A DNA stretch of 64,000 nt from the NCBI GenBank assembly GCA_911728435.2, contig OU452201.1, positions 6,386,001 through 6,450,000 on the forward strand, read 5' to 3'. Below the pieces are notes generated by a model that ran no database searches, was not told the origin of the DNA, and saw nothing but the letters and a program-made list of their open reading frames with translations. The position numbers and the translations under genes are program-made. The DNA comes from Apoderus coryli (Eukaryota; Arthropoda; Insecta; Coleoptera; Attelabidae). The stretch's first letter is position 1. Each line of letters opens with the position of its first letter. This document shows positions 36,837 through 49,260 of the stretch, one piece after another.

Positions 36837-37912
36837 TAAAGGGCGGAATATATGCAAAGTGCATATATTTGCATATTTTGCATATTTTTACAAATTTCAT
36901 AAAAAATTGCATATTTCGGCAAAAATAAAATTTGTGTGCATATTTTTATGTTTTTCGTTTTATCAAAACATTAAGTACGACCCTTGCAGGTAACTGAAAT
37001 AATTTAACAGGTGGGTAGGTTTTATTATTATATTGTTTATGGACCCATTTTACTATTATATGGTTTATGCCGGCATTTATTGGATGTTTAGGAATTTAGT
37101 TAGTTTACCTCCAGAGCCCGTAATTACTCGATGGAGAACATGGATTAAGGCCGCGATATTCTACGCAGACCATTTTGAAGCCATTAAAGACATAGTTTTA
37201 GATTTAGAAGACAATTCACAGTGTGTAGTGCAAAGTCAAGCAGTATTAAAAACTGTAAATTTAGCTAAGGAACTTGTATTTATTAAGGTTAATTTTAGTT
37301 TGATACCAGATATAATAACTTCGTTAGAAAGTAGGAATATAAGTTTAAGAGAATCAATTAAAATTGTTGAAACTTTTTCCGGCAAATGCAAAAAAGTTCC
37401 CGGTGATGTAGGAAATCAAGTAAGAAGTAAACTCGAAGTTATTGTGGGAAAGAATGAAGGCTTTAAGTATTTAATGGAAGTCAAAAATATTTTTGATACT
37501 AAACCATCCAACGAAGTAATACCTTGGCCTTATAACTTACTACCCAAATTAAAATATTGCCAGATCACATCGGTAGATGTTGAAAGAACTTTTTCTTTGT
37601 ACAAACATATTTTTACAGACAGAAGGCAAACACTTTTATCGGAAAATTTTGAAAAATATATCGTTATAAATGCATTTTATACTATTTCAGGTTAAAAGTT
37701 TTACCTATTACATTTTTCTTTTAATTTTATTTAAAATAAATAATTTTTGTAAGAGTCGGCGTTTCTTTATTTCTATTTTTCCATGTTATATTCAAGGCAT
37801 ATAATTGCATATTTTGACAAATAAATGCATATTGTTGCATATTTCAAAGAAAAACTATGCATATATATGCGCATATTTTAATTGAATTGACGTGCATATA
37901 TTCCGCCCTTTA
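36837..37912 (+). mobile_element. CGGBP1-like hAT element with perfect target duplication
   Basis: The ends TAAAGGGCGGAATATATGCA and its exact complement bound a 1,076-bp element. GACATCAA flanks both sides (36829-36836 and 37913-37920), the 8-bp duplication of hAT elements. Multiple GCATATTT motifs crowd both subterminal regions and are probably transposase-binding repeats. The interior encodes a truncated transposase. The perfect ends and duplication indicate a fairly recent insertion. Confidence 0.92.
37033..37695 (+). pseudogene. Truncated hAT transposase (CGGBP1-like), C-terminal half
   Basis: A 220-residue open frame carries SLPPEPVITRWRTWIKAAIF and, near the end, CQITSVDVERTFSLYKHIF and DRRQTLLSENFEKYIVINAF. 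These are characteristic of the CGGBP1-related hAT family seen in many arthropods; the VERTFS block is the C-terminal dimerisation region. The N-terminal BED zinc finger and first catalytic Asp are missing. The first ~22 residues do not look like the family, so the ATG is a by-product of an internal deletion. It is non-autonomous and sits inside perfect hAT ends. Confidence 0.85.
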
Positions 37913-38584
37913 GACATCAACAACAACACAATTAAGTGTAAAATAACAAATCCTACAGAAACAAAACTCGTAATCTATATACATTTAAAATTTGTAAGTA
38001 AGAAAGTCAGCGTAAGTGTACGGAATTATTTCAAGAAGATGCAGTTTTACCCCTTGCTTAAACCTTCCATTGTCTTTCAAGTTTTGGAGAGAAAGTGGTT
38101 GTAAAATCTGATTCCCATGGTAAATAATGTTAACACTAACAATTTTCTTTAGAATTTAATACTATTAATCTGTTTAAAAAATTGAAATTTGTAAGAGATA
38201 GTGTGTGGTAGGGCCTCATTCATGGGTTGACAGGTACTTTGCGTCAACCAAACCTCTCATCACATTATCTCTAAGATGAATGTTAATGATATTTTATTCA
38301 AAAAATTAAATGATCATATTACAAATTGCAGAATACGGCCAGGTATTATGAAATTTGTAAATTCCGGTTTTGAACTGTAATTTAATAATTGTGTCACATT
38401 TATTCAGACTTTTTTATAGTCTGTAATTGATTAATAAAATTAATAGTATCTAGTTATTTTAGATTTTTTGAATTATTATTATGAAATTTATATATATAAG
38501 TATATATAGTGCGGTTTGGACTAAAATTTAACTGTATCAATATTTGAATCTTAGCTCAGATTTTTTATAGTATGTCATGGATTA

Positions 38585-38624
38585 ATACAAGCAAAGATTA
38601 ATGTACATTAATCTTTGATACAAG
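38585..38624. repeat. 26-bp perfect palindrome flanked by 7-bp direct repeats
   Basis: ATACAAG (38585-38591) and ATACAAG (38618-38624) flank CAAAGATTAATGT and its exact complement. The arm CAAAGATTAAT is identical to the outer 11 bases of the 31-bp terminal repeats of the element at 55156-57999, which is also flanked by a 7-bp duplication. This looks like two transposon ends joined directly. Confidence 0.9.
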
Positions 38625-40858
38625 TATATACAGTATATAACTACTCGTGTAATAATGACGTGTAAATATTGCGGTCATTTAATGTTATGCTATAATAACA
38701 ACAACAACAAATTTCGTGTGTATGATATTTTGTAATATATAATTTTTAAATTGGATATTTCCATATTATCAATGATTTGTGCTAATTATATATCGCCAGC
38801 TATGATGTAACGTTTAAAGAGCATTAAATTTATTATGTTCTTGCTTAAAAACGTATCTACATAATATAATAGAACCTAATGATTACTTTACTTTCCCGAA
38901 ACATAGGGAAAGTATTTTGAACGCGCTAAAAATAAATTGAGATAAAGATGCATATAACCATTACTAGATTTTTTTTATTTCTAATTTTTGACCAAAGTAG
39001 TTAGGTTAGGGCCTTTTAAAGTTCTTAAGGAACGTCTTAAATTTTAATTATCGATATTATTCTATATTTTCATTACACTCTATAAAACATTTTAAAATGT
39101 CATATTTTTCATAATTTTGATATATTTTTAAATTATTACAACTTATTTTATTTTAGATAAATACCGAACTCGCAAAATATTTGAAACCACTTTTTACCAA
39201 AATAAATTTCACGTACCAAACCTTTGAACAGATTTGACAGCTCTGCATACCTCGATTAAGTTCAAAAATTGACCCTGAAGGACCTTGGTTAATTTTTTTC
39301 TATCTTCGACAGGAACGAACATGAATTCCCATAAGACAACGTCTAATTCGGGCTACCCTGTACATACTTGTGCCAATGTGTCCGTAAAATTATCCCTAGA
39401 TTCTTCGAAAATTCGTATCACAACTACTAACTTTGGAAGTATTGCTCGTATCGACAGGAAAAATAACTGATTAATACAATAACAAAGACATGTGTTCGCC
39501 TTGCGTCTAGGCGAATACAAATAAGAGTGAAAGGTGATACATGCCGAATTATCACATACTAAGAATGCAAACAATAGTGCAATGTTGACACGAGAATCTA
39601 GTGCAACTACTGCATTATTTTCTTTAACGCTAATTAACAGAAGGATTATGCATCTCCAATCATGTGAATGTGTGTTTGGTTGACCATAACAAATCAAGCA
39701 TTAGCATAACAACATCGGTTTACCCAATAATTAGTTAGGTGCGTCTCTAATACACGTTTATTGGAAGTTATTAGAAGTCACGACATGAAATTATTATTAT
39801 TATTGAAAGTAAGGAAATTTGTTGAGAAATCATTTAGAAATAGTTCGGACCTGTTTGTATTTTTTTTTTGGAATTCCGTATATTTAATGCACATTAAAAG
39901 GAAAACGCGGAATCCTTATAAAATCCCTATACCTGTCTGTCGGTTGCAGTCAATTCGCTCCTTTAAATCAATAAGTCGTTAAGCATCAGCCAAAATATTT
40001 TCGGCAGCTTCTAAATGTTTGATGTGGCATAAAGGATGTTTTGCATGTTTGTCTCACAGAGACCGACTAAAACATCATTTTGATTCACCATGGTATATAA
40101 ACATTCAAGCAACCCCAATTTCATATAGACAAAGTGCAGTTCAATCCTAATGAATCGATCTATCGTCAAGTGGAAAAAATCATGAAATAGAATATAAAAT
40201 AAAAAAGTTATGCAACATCAAAACTTAACATAAAAAATTATGTCCCGGTTTTTCCTTTGTCGGTGAGTTTATATTTCTGGACATATTGTATAATAGTACT
40301 GCCATACAGTTCACTTTGTATTGAACCAATTTTTTTTTATTTTGAAATTCGAAACTCGTGGTGCCATAAAACTGATAATTAAGAGGGATCATAATTATAC
40401 AGGCGTATATCTACCCGAGCTTCAAAGGGCCCGGTTTTACTTGCCAAGTTTTTTATGAGATTTCATGGACAACAGGCCCGTAACTTCATTGATACGCCCC
40501 TGGTTTTAAGCCATATACAATAAAGCACTTTTTTATCATAAATCTCATATGTGAAGTTGCGTTCTACAAATTAATACATCAAAAAGATATAAAGGAGCAT
40601 GAGTTTTCAGAATGTTGTGTCTGAAAATAAGCATACCTAAGCATTTCAAGTCAAATTTCCTCAAACCGTTTACAAATCAAACATCTGTGTTCTGTACACG
40701 ATGAATTCTTCTTCTTTGATCCATAAATCTACATAAAATTTAAAAGCATCAGAGTAGTTCCTAATTTTTACGAAGAAACGGTATCTTTTTGAGGGCCCCT
40801 TATTAATTAATAACATGAACATGTATTCAATTTATTATTTGAACAATTTTAATTTCAG
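38625..40858. other. Spacer upstream of the peroxidase gene
   Basis: No exon is supported. It contains a dispersed repeat (TTACTTTCCCG...GGGAAAGTATT, 38888-38935) also present in the peroxidase intron at 42750. An inverted TACAGGGTAG terminus lies at about 39353. The peroxidase promoter or a leader exon may lie in the last part, because the first coding exon starts at an acceptor (40858). Confidence 0.45.
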
Positions 40859-40869
40859 AATAACCAGTC

Positions 40870-43800
40870 ATGAGGTGCAGTTTACCAGTTGTAGGGTACT
40901 TAGCTTACTGGATAGCACTTTCCAGTGCTTATCGAACAAAACCACTTCCATACGATGTATTTTTACAACGAATATCACCCACAAATTTCGGCGGCAACTC
41001 TTTTGGAAACTTTGATCAACTTCAACGACCTGATAATAGCTTTTTTGACTTACAAAACAAGTAAGCAGTTTACTACTATAGTTGGAATATGCCCATTTTT
41101 ATTTCCATTGTAATATTGTTTCTAGTAACAACTTAGCATTCGGGGCGCAACCCTTTACACCAACAGCTCCACCTCCAATCGGAACCACGACTCCTGATCC
41201 AAGGACATTAGGTTGCGGACAAACCCCGGCATTCTGTCCACAAAGCCGGTACAGATCGTTTGATGGCTCCTGCAATAATTTACGGAATCCTGGGTTGGGA
41301 ACTCCACAAACGCGATATAGTAGGTTGCTGCCAGCAAAATATGGGGATGGTAAGGAAGCAAATACATATTATTAGGTATGTAATTACCATCTAAAGAAAA
41401 TGTCTTCTAGGTGTAAGTACTCCAACAACAGCACGAAGTGGAAATAATTTACCAAACGCTAGAACAGTAAGTTTAGTTATTTATCCCGATGTGCCAATTG
41501 AGGATCCTATTTGGACTATCAACGCTATGCAGTATGGCCAAATTATTACTCATGACATGAGTATGATTGCTGGAAGTACCCAAGCACGTAAGTAATAATC
41601 GGTGAAACTAAGACCTATTTTCGAATATTTGTGAATGTAGCAACTCCATCTCGATCCTCCTTTTGGAACACATAACTTTCCAGATGACCCCCGATAGCTC
41701 CTGGAGTTAACAATGTATTGAGCCTGTAAGTTAATAAAGTATATGATTTTTTTAGAACCGCATCAGACAAAATGTTGTTCAGACGATGGTAAATTATTAG
41801 AACTTGCAAACAGTCCAGAACATTGTTTCCCATTGGTGGTACCTGTTGGTGATCCAGCATTTTCGCAGACTAACACGCAATGTTTGAATTTCGTCAGAAC
41901 CATCACCGATAGAGATAGGAATTGCGTTGGAGGAAATACGCCTGCCGAACAAGTAAATATTTTTTTATTTTGTCATGTCATCTAGATGGAATTGCAAAAG
42001 AGGAACAGGGTTGCCAGTTATAACTAAAACAAACGGCATCATAGCAATTTAAAATAACACATTCTACGTTGTCTTGCATTTTCAGATTGTGTTGTAAATT
42101 TAGGAGTAATTATACAGGGTGTCTCATAAATTTGTCGATCGATGTAGGTATCTTGTATAATACCTATACCATAATATTTAAAATATTTTTGACTAAACGT
42201 GATGTATGAATATAAATTATGGGTGTGAGTGGTACAGTATCCCTCTTACATATAATCCAGGACACGAAATTGATATTTAAATTTCCATATAAGGACAGAG
42301 AGTTTATGTCTTTTTCCTTGACAACATCAAGGTATTTAAATTTATACACATATAAGTAGTTACATAAACTAAAGATTTAAGTAAGTACATAACCTGCAGT
42401 TCAAGCAAATCATTATACAGGATGGTGCAAAGTAAATATTTTAAAAATAATACAATTATTTAATTGTAAAAATAGAGAAAAAGTACGGTCGACATCCGGG
42501 CAAGTGGATAATAGCTCGGTCAAAGTGGCTATCTATTAATTTTTCTTTCTCAGTTTGATGATTCGCCAAGATTAGCTAAAATACCAGAAAACTGTGTTTA
42601 TATCAAACGTTGGATTTATTATATCGAACATGAGTTCCAAAGTAAAATAGAACTATAAAAGTTCTTTCTTTGAAATAATTGGAGTTTTTGTAAGATATAG
42701 AAATTTTAACACAACCATCTTTACAGAGTCTCTCCCATTTAACTATGTTTATTACTTTCCCGCACATGGAAAGTATTGTAAACGTGTTAGTAGATCTAGA
42801 AAAATGTATTTACTGTGTTAAAAAGCCCTATTTAACTTACACTTCTTACATTTAACCGAACTTGTATTTCAAACAGTGAGTAGCATCCCCTATTTACCTC
42901 CTCTTATTGTGTTAAAAATATCGAAACTACATCCAAACATATCTTTTCCTCAGCTAACCAGTGTCAATCACTACTTAGATCTATCAATAGTTTACGGCAA
43001 TTCTGATCAAATTAATCAACCATTGCGGCAATTTCAAGGTGGTAGAATGATTGTTGAACAAAGAAATGGTCAAGATTGGCCACCGAGAAATTCAAATTCG
43101 TCAGGAGTATGCCAAATCCAAAATCCACAAGAAGCATGCTACATGGCAGGTGAATATCAAATTAAAAGTCATGTGTTGTTTCACACGAATTATTATTTTT
43201 TTTTGTACTTTTATAGGTGATACTAGAGCCAATCAGAATCCTCAACTCACTATCCTACAAATTATATTGCTTCGGGAGCACAACAGAATTGCTGATGCTT
43301 TAGCAGGTATAATACAGTTAATTAATTAATTAAAACATCTAAAAGTTCTCAAATTTCTTCAGCTATAAATCCACAATGGAATGATGAAACAATATTCCAA
43401 GAGGCCCGGAAAATCAATATCGCCCAGCATCAATACATCAGTTACTATGAATGGTTACCTATCTTTATTGGTGTACAAAATTCACTGAAAAATAGAATCA
43501 TTTATCAAACCAAAGATCATGTCAACGATTATAATGAAAATGTCAATCCGACGATTTTGAATGAACATGCTACAGCAGCTTTTAGATTCTTCCACAGTTT
43601 GATTGCTGGAAAACTAGAGTAAGCATAGATACTAATTTTTTAAAGTAGTACCTAATTGTTCAGATAAGCTGCTAAAAAATTATACGTATTTGCCCATTTT
43701 AGCACACAAAAGTCAAAAAACTAAATAGTCAAAAACACAAATAATAATAAGTAAAATAAAGTACAAAAAAAAAAAATAGCAAAACTCTAAATTTAAACCT

Positions 43801-45394
43801 CAGCTTGCTCGTGGTAGCACCCTCATGAATCAAATATTTATTTATTTATTTTTCACAAAGCTTGGTTACGGAGCAGAGAAGCAGTTATGGTAGCTTAAGA
43901 CTTAGTGATTGGTTTAACAGACCTGCAATATTGGAGCAAGGCACCAACTTTGATGAATTGACAAGAGGTCTTGGAACGCAACCTGAATTAGCTTCAGATG
44001 CTTACCATGACAGTGAGGTAATATTCTTATATAATGCTAGAGTTAGTCAACTAAAACAGTGTAATGTGGCGCCATCTAGTCTTAATTTGATATCCAGAGA
44101 TCAAAAAATATAAATTAGGAGACATCCACTGTTTACAGATATGCCTAGGGATTCCTTATTCTTTCTTTCACATCTTACGACGAACTAACCTCTTGGTCTT
44201 TTAAATGGATATTGTAATGTGTTCTCTCTTGTCAAATTTATGTTCGAATTTAGAACATAGTAGAAATTGATAATTAGCCAGACATGTTTCGGAACCTCAA
44301 TATTCCATCTTCGATCATCAGTCGCTTTACCAATAGGAATACTTAAATTTAATGAACTTTATTACTTGTAAAGACCCTGATGATGATGGAATATTGAGGT
44401 ACCGATACATGTCTGGCTAATTATCAATTTCTACTGTAGTCTAAGGTCGAACATTTATAAAAATTATTTTCTGGATAATATTTAAATTATAGTTGAAATT
44501 TTATTGAACTTTTTTACAACGTTTAATACTAGTTTTTGTTTTTCTTTTGCAGATTACACAATATTTGTTCAGAAATCCCGGTCAACGTTTCGGTACTGAT
44601 TTGAAAGCGATCTGTATCCAACGTAATAGAGATCACGGTTTAGCCTCATATAATGATTACAGACAATTCTGTGGACTTCGAAAAGCACATACCTTCCAAG
44701 AGTTCTTAGATGTCATGACTAAAGAGGTATGATTTAAAATTAGACAAATTGATAATAATTAATTCGTTTATTTTTGTAGAATGTAGATAAATTAACAACA
44801 CTGTACGAACACCCGGATGATGTAGATTTAACAGTAGGTGGTTCCTTAGAAACCCTGGTACCAGGCACATTAGCTGGTCCGACTTTCTTGTGCATTTTGA
44901 CAGAACAATTTTATAGAACACGAGCTGGTGATAGATTCTGGTTTGAAAATGCTGGAGAAGTAGGTAGGTATAGGCTTCTAGGACCTTACAATTGCCTAAC
45001 TCTATGTAATAGAGAACGATTCAATGAAGAAAAATAAATTTGCTTTTAGGTTTTACTCCAGCTCAACTCAATGAAATAAGAAAGACAAGCATTGCAAGAT
45101 TAATGTGTGACAATAGCGTTGGTGTTAAGGCTATGCAACCAAGAGCCTTTGAAAGAATATCGGCAAGGTAAGTAAGAAAAAGACTGCTCGGTATACCCAG
45201 AGTTTCTTTTTGTCGAGACCATAATTTAACGACTGTTTCTTTACAGCAATGCTGTGGTGCCTTGTGAAGCCCTACCATCTGTTGATTTATCATTATGGAG
45301 GGACGTGGGTAGTAATGGAAATATACCTGGAGTTCCTGTTGCACATGCTGGATTTTTACCAAACCCACAACATTCATATTTCTATGGGAAATAA
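40870..45394 (+). CDS. Secreted heme peroxidase (animal, peroxidasin-like family)
   Basis: Twelve coding exons join in phase: 40870-41060, 41126-41349, 41411-41587, 41756-41952, 42954-43149, 43217-43306, 43363-43618, 43861-44017, 44553-44726, 44780-44963, 45050-45167 and 45247-45394. They encode 703 aa. The N-terminus [20 protein letters not shown] is a signal peptide. The distal site is [14 protein letters not shown], with the His-Asp pair. The calcium/active-site helix is [17 protein letters not shown], the catalytic Arg-Glu is [12 protein letters not shown], and the proximal His lies in [15 protein letters not shown]. The C-terminal lobe has [20 protein letters not shown]. No Ig or LRR repeats are present, so it is a simple secreted peroxidase (chorion or cuticle cross-linking type), not peroxidasin itself. 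A leader exon probably precedes it, because an AG acceptor sits at 40857-40858. The large introns hold transposon pieces. Confidence 0.93.
42112..42815. repeat. Two dispersed repeats in a peroxidase intron
   Basis: TACAGGGTGTCTCATAAATT starts at 42112 and belongs to the TACAGGGT-ended group. At 42750, TTACTTTCCCG, then ATGGAAAGTATTGTAAACG, matches 38888-38945 in the upstream spacer. Neither disturbs the flanking exons. Confidence 0.5.
44235..44465. mobile_element. Inverted-repeat element with paired hammerhead-like motifs
   Basis: GTAGAAATTGATAATTAGCC, then AGACATGTTTCGGAACCTCA and ATATTCCATC, forms the left arm. The complement forms the right arm with a few mismatches (44374-44442), and weaker pairing extends outward to TTTATGTTCG. 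Each arm carries a CTGATGA...GAAAC or GATAC motif, one per strand. The element lies inside the peroxidase intron between exons 8 and 9. Confidence 0.65.
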
Positions 45395-46189
45395 ATTTAG
45401 TTTTACCCGCTTATTAATTATTTTTAATATCTATTATTTGTTAAAGTTTATAGTCAGTATTAATTAAGTAGTTTTATCTTCCTGGTACTTTATAATTATT
45501 TGTCTAAAGACTGCAATGAAATCTATAAAAACATCATGTTGTGTTGATCAATTTTCGTAATTGTTTTGTTTTAATATTAGTTCAGTTTAGGATAGGATGA
45601 TAGTACTTAATTATCATTAATTATTTAAGAATTTAGTAAGTAGGTACCTACTGAAATTATTGATATTTTCTGCATTAAACTATTAGATAATTTATAATAA
45701 ATATGCAATTTGTTTTTTATTTTTTGCTTTTCTAAAGCCGTTATGAGAAAAGGAATAGGCCCCTAATAAAATGCCCACCCTGTACATACATTTACACAAC
45801 ATCAAATATTCTCAAGCAAGCAATGTTGATTGTCTAAACAACCACACATAAAAATTTTGTTGTTAATAATTTTCAACAGTCCCAAAATAAATAAAGATAT
45901 ACAGGGTACCCCAAAGTCGATGGCCTATTAGAAGTATCTAGCGAACGGTTCTGAAACTTCGAGAACTGCTATTTGACGCCGGGATTTAGCTTTTGAAAAT
46001 ATTTTTACCAGTGCGCTGTTGCCAAATAGTGTAATACTGAACCCAACTTTGAAATATCAAATGAAACACCCTATTTATTGTATTATTGGATTTTCGGATT
46101 CAACCTGTGATTCTGAGCATATTTGCTTTAACATGGCCTATAGCTATCTCTTACTGTTTTGGACATAAATATGAATTGAAATGAATGAT
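45395..46189. other. Peroxidase 3' flank with a TACAGGGT repeat
   Basis: The peroxidase 3' UTR is followed by a pair of inverted TACAGGGT-type tips: CACCCTGTACATAC near 45777 and TACAGGGTACCCC near 45902. Sequence from 45902 to about 46080 resembles a decayed MITE ending CACCCTATTTATT. No gene is seen. Confidence 0.5.
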
Positions 46190-46852
46190 ACTCAGTCATT
46201 TGTATCCACAGTCTGAATGCTGCATATCGCAAAAACTTATCCTGAACTCTCTAGACCACACTCACGCAACTCTGATAATAATCAGAGTTGTGTGAGCGAG
46301 CATATGTCACGGTAGCGTATTCCAGCGAAGAACGGACAAGACTCACATACAATGGTTTACAGCTGGTGACAGAGAATGTGCATGCTGAGATATTGCATGA
46401 ATGTGGTCGTTAAAGCTAACATTCTCTGAAAAATTGACTCCTCAGTCTTTAATTCTATTAACATATTTCAATTGGCCACCACCCATTACATACTGACTAG
46501 GCAATCTACACACTTTTCTCTATTAAATTTCAAATAATTAGAAACAGACCATTCCCAGAGAGCATCCAGATCTATCTGCAAGCAATTAACAGCTCTATCA
46601 CAAGTAATTTTTCTGTGTAGCTTCAAATCATCTGCAAAAGAACTAGGCGCTGAAAGATGTCACTAATGTCATTTACAAAAATATTGCAGAAGAGTGGAGC
46701 ACAATGAGAACCCTGGGGAACACCTCACGTCACTCGAAATTCCTGGGATTTATAGTTCATAATTTTCCCCATTTGGGTGCGTCCAAAAAAAATCTCCAAC
46801 CATTTTACAGAGGTGTCAGATAATCCAAAAGCTCGCAGCTTTGCTAACAAAA

Positions 46853-48713
46853 TACAGGGTGAGTCACGAGGAACTGTACATACTTCTACCATAAGTAGAG
46901 GCACGTTAGGGGATTATCAAATGATCATTAAAAAATGTCTCCTTGTTTTGATTACTAATATACAGGGTGAATTATGGATTTTCACCAAAACAATGTTTCG
47001 TCATATCTTTTCAATGATTAAGTCGATTTATCTCATTTTTTTACAAAAGTGTGTATTGGTGTCTGGCAACTAACTGACATATTCAGATTTAAAAAATTCA
47101 GGTCCGTCTTCGAGAAAATTTGTGGGACGACTTCATATTCAACATTTCACCCTGTATATGATTGTTCAAAAATCTGATATAATTTTTTCAAGTAGCATAA
47201 ATAGACAGTTAGACCTGGGTATTTGAATTTTTTGTTACACTCACCTCACATTTCCAATTAAAGATTCATTTTAGAGCCAAATTGAAAATTGGCAATAATC
47301 AAGTATCTTACTGTACAATAATGTTTAGTTATTAAAAAGAAATCCTCAAATTAGACAGAAACGACACACACTGTGCTCTAGTATGGTAAATACCATAATT
47401 TGAATTGATTTACAGGGCCGGATTTAAAAATCTGGCATTTCTGGTTCGTCCAAATAATTCACCCTGTATGTAACTTTTTCCACCCGTAATAGACAGAAAA
47501 CCGATAAAAATTGTTTGTAATAACCTAGTTTTCTTACTTGTTTGAGGAAAACTCATGTGTCTAATTATTTTAATCGGAATGAAATGAACAAGCCAGGGAA
47601 ATGTTTGTTCATAAATTAAGAAATAAAATAAAAAACAATAACCAAGCAATAAAACAGTTTTAACAATGTGGAACAAAGTAAAAAACAATTTAATAAACAT
47701 TACGATTATAAAAGATGTTCAAAATGAAATCCATCTGCCTTAATACACTTTTCTTGACGAATGTTTAAATGTGTAATAGACTTTCTGATTGTCAGTGGGT
47801 CATATCTGGTAATATTGCAACAGTGAATAATTCTGTTAATGAGCTGTTGTGTTTTATAATCGTAATGTTTAGTAAATTGTTTTTTACTTTGTTTCACATT
47901 GTTAAAACTGTTTTATTGTTTGGTTATTGTTTTTTATTTTATTTCTTAATTTATGAATAAACATTTCCCTGGCTTATTCATTTCATTCCGATTAAAATAA
48001 TTAGACACATGAGTTTTCCTCAAACAAGTAAGAAAACTAGATTATTACAAACATTTTTTATCGGTTTTCTGTCTATTACGGGTGGAAAAAGTTACATACA
48101 GGGTGAATTATTGGGACGAACCAGATATGTCAGATTTTTAAATCCGGCCCTGTAAATCAATTCAAATTATGGTATTTACCATCCTGGAGCACAGTGAATG
48201 TCGTTTCTGTTTATTTTGAAGATTTCTTTTTAATAACTAAACATTATTATACAGTGAGATATTTTATTATTGCCAATTTTTAATTTGGCTCTAAAATTAA
48301 TCTTTAATTGGAAATGAGAGGTGAGTGTAACAAAAAATTCAAATACCCAGGTCTAACTGTCTATTTATGCTCTTTGAAAAAATTATATCAGATTTTTGAA
48401 AAATCATATACAGCGTGAAGTGTTGAATGTGAAGCAGTCCCACAAATTTTCTCGAAGACGAACCTGGATTTTTTCAAATCTGAATATGTCAGTTAGTTGC
48501 CAGACACCAATACACACTTTCATAAAAAAATGAGATAAATCGGCTTAATCATTGAAAAGATATGACGAAACATTGTTTTGGTGAAAATCCATAATTCACC
48601 CTGTATATTAATAATCAAAACAAGGATACATTTTTTAATGGTCATTTGATAATCCCCTAACGTGCCTCTACTTATGGTAGAAGTATGTACAGTTCCTCGT
48701 GACTCACCCTGTA
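46853..48713. mobile_element. 1.86-kb foldback (long-TIR) element
   Basis: The ends are TACAGGGTGAGTCACGAGG and its exact complement. The two arms, about 860 bp each (46853-47713 and 47852-48713), are highly similar inverted copies around a 138-nt loop. The arms contain further TACAGGGTG tips (46968, 47150, 47458 and mirror positions). A TA dinucleotide at each end fits the Tc1/mariner target duplication. It interrupts the reverse transcriptase of the surrounding LINE. Confidence 0.92.
47706..47851 (-). pseudogene. Transposase C-terminal remnant in the foldback loop
   Basis: The loop encodes QQLINRIIHCCNITRYDPL, TIRKSITHLNIRQEKCIKAD and GFHFEHLL before a stop. This matches the style of a C-terminus found in insect Tc1/mariner-like transposases, where a run of basic and aromatic residues ends in GGHFEHL. 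It suggests that the foldback derives from such an element, with only the end of its gene left. Confidence 0.4.
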
Positions 48714-49260
48714 TAGATGTTTACCTTATCAATCGCTTTTGCGAAATCGGTATACACCGAATCCCTGATCCACAGCTTCCATTAATTCAAGTTCATAAGA
48801 AGCCAAATTTGTAATCGTAGACCTATTTTTGGAAAATCCCTGTTGATTTTGAGGAATAACGCCTTTACACTTCCATTGAAGTTGATCGAACAAGAGACTA
48901 TATAATATCTTCGCTATCGCTGACTGATGGCAAACTCCTGTGTAGTTGGAAACATCTTCAGTGCTACCAGACCTATGAATAGGTACAACATAGCTCGTTT
49001 TCCAGTTGTTGGGAAATTTTTCTTGCCTTAATTTATGAAGTGGTATGTTAGGTATGTTGTCCGGAGCAACCGTGTTCTGTTAGGAATTCGCCAAATTTTC
49101 TCAAAGACATCCTGGATCGTGATATTACCATATTTTAATATGGATTCTGCTGGAGAAATCGCAACTGATTTTTTGCGGTTCAACTGTAACGAATCTTTGT
49201 TCGACAGTTCTAGTATCTTAGAAAGATCTGAGTTAATTGTTGTTTTGGTTGAATAATTTT

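Larger units (their letters stand above)
46190..49260 (-). pseudogene. Jockey-like LINE split by a foldback insertion
   Basis: On the minus strand the 48720-49260 part encodes FPNNWKTSYVVPIHRSGS, SAIAKILYSLLFDQLQWKCK, IPQNQQGFSKNRSTITNLA and YTDFAKAIDKVN. Removing the insertion at 46853-48713, the protein resumes with LLAKLRAFGLSDTSVKW, GKIMNYKSQEFRVT, GVPQGSHCAPLFCNIFVNDI and a broken FADD region, then RVQDKFLRYAAFRLW at the 3' side. Frameshifts and stops are present. A 36-bp hairpin with arms CTCACGCAACTCTGAT and ATCAGAGTTGTGTGAG (46261-46296) sits in the C-terminal region. Confidence 0.85.
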
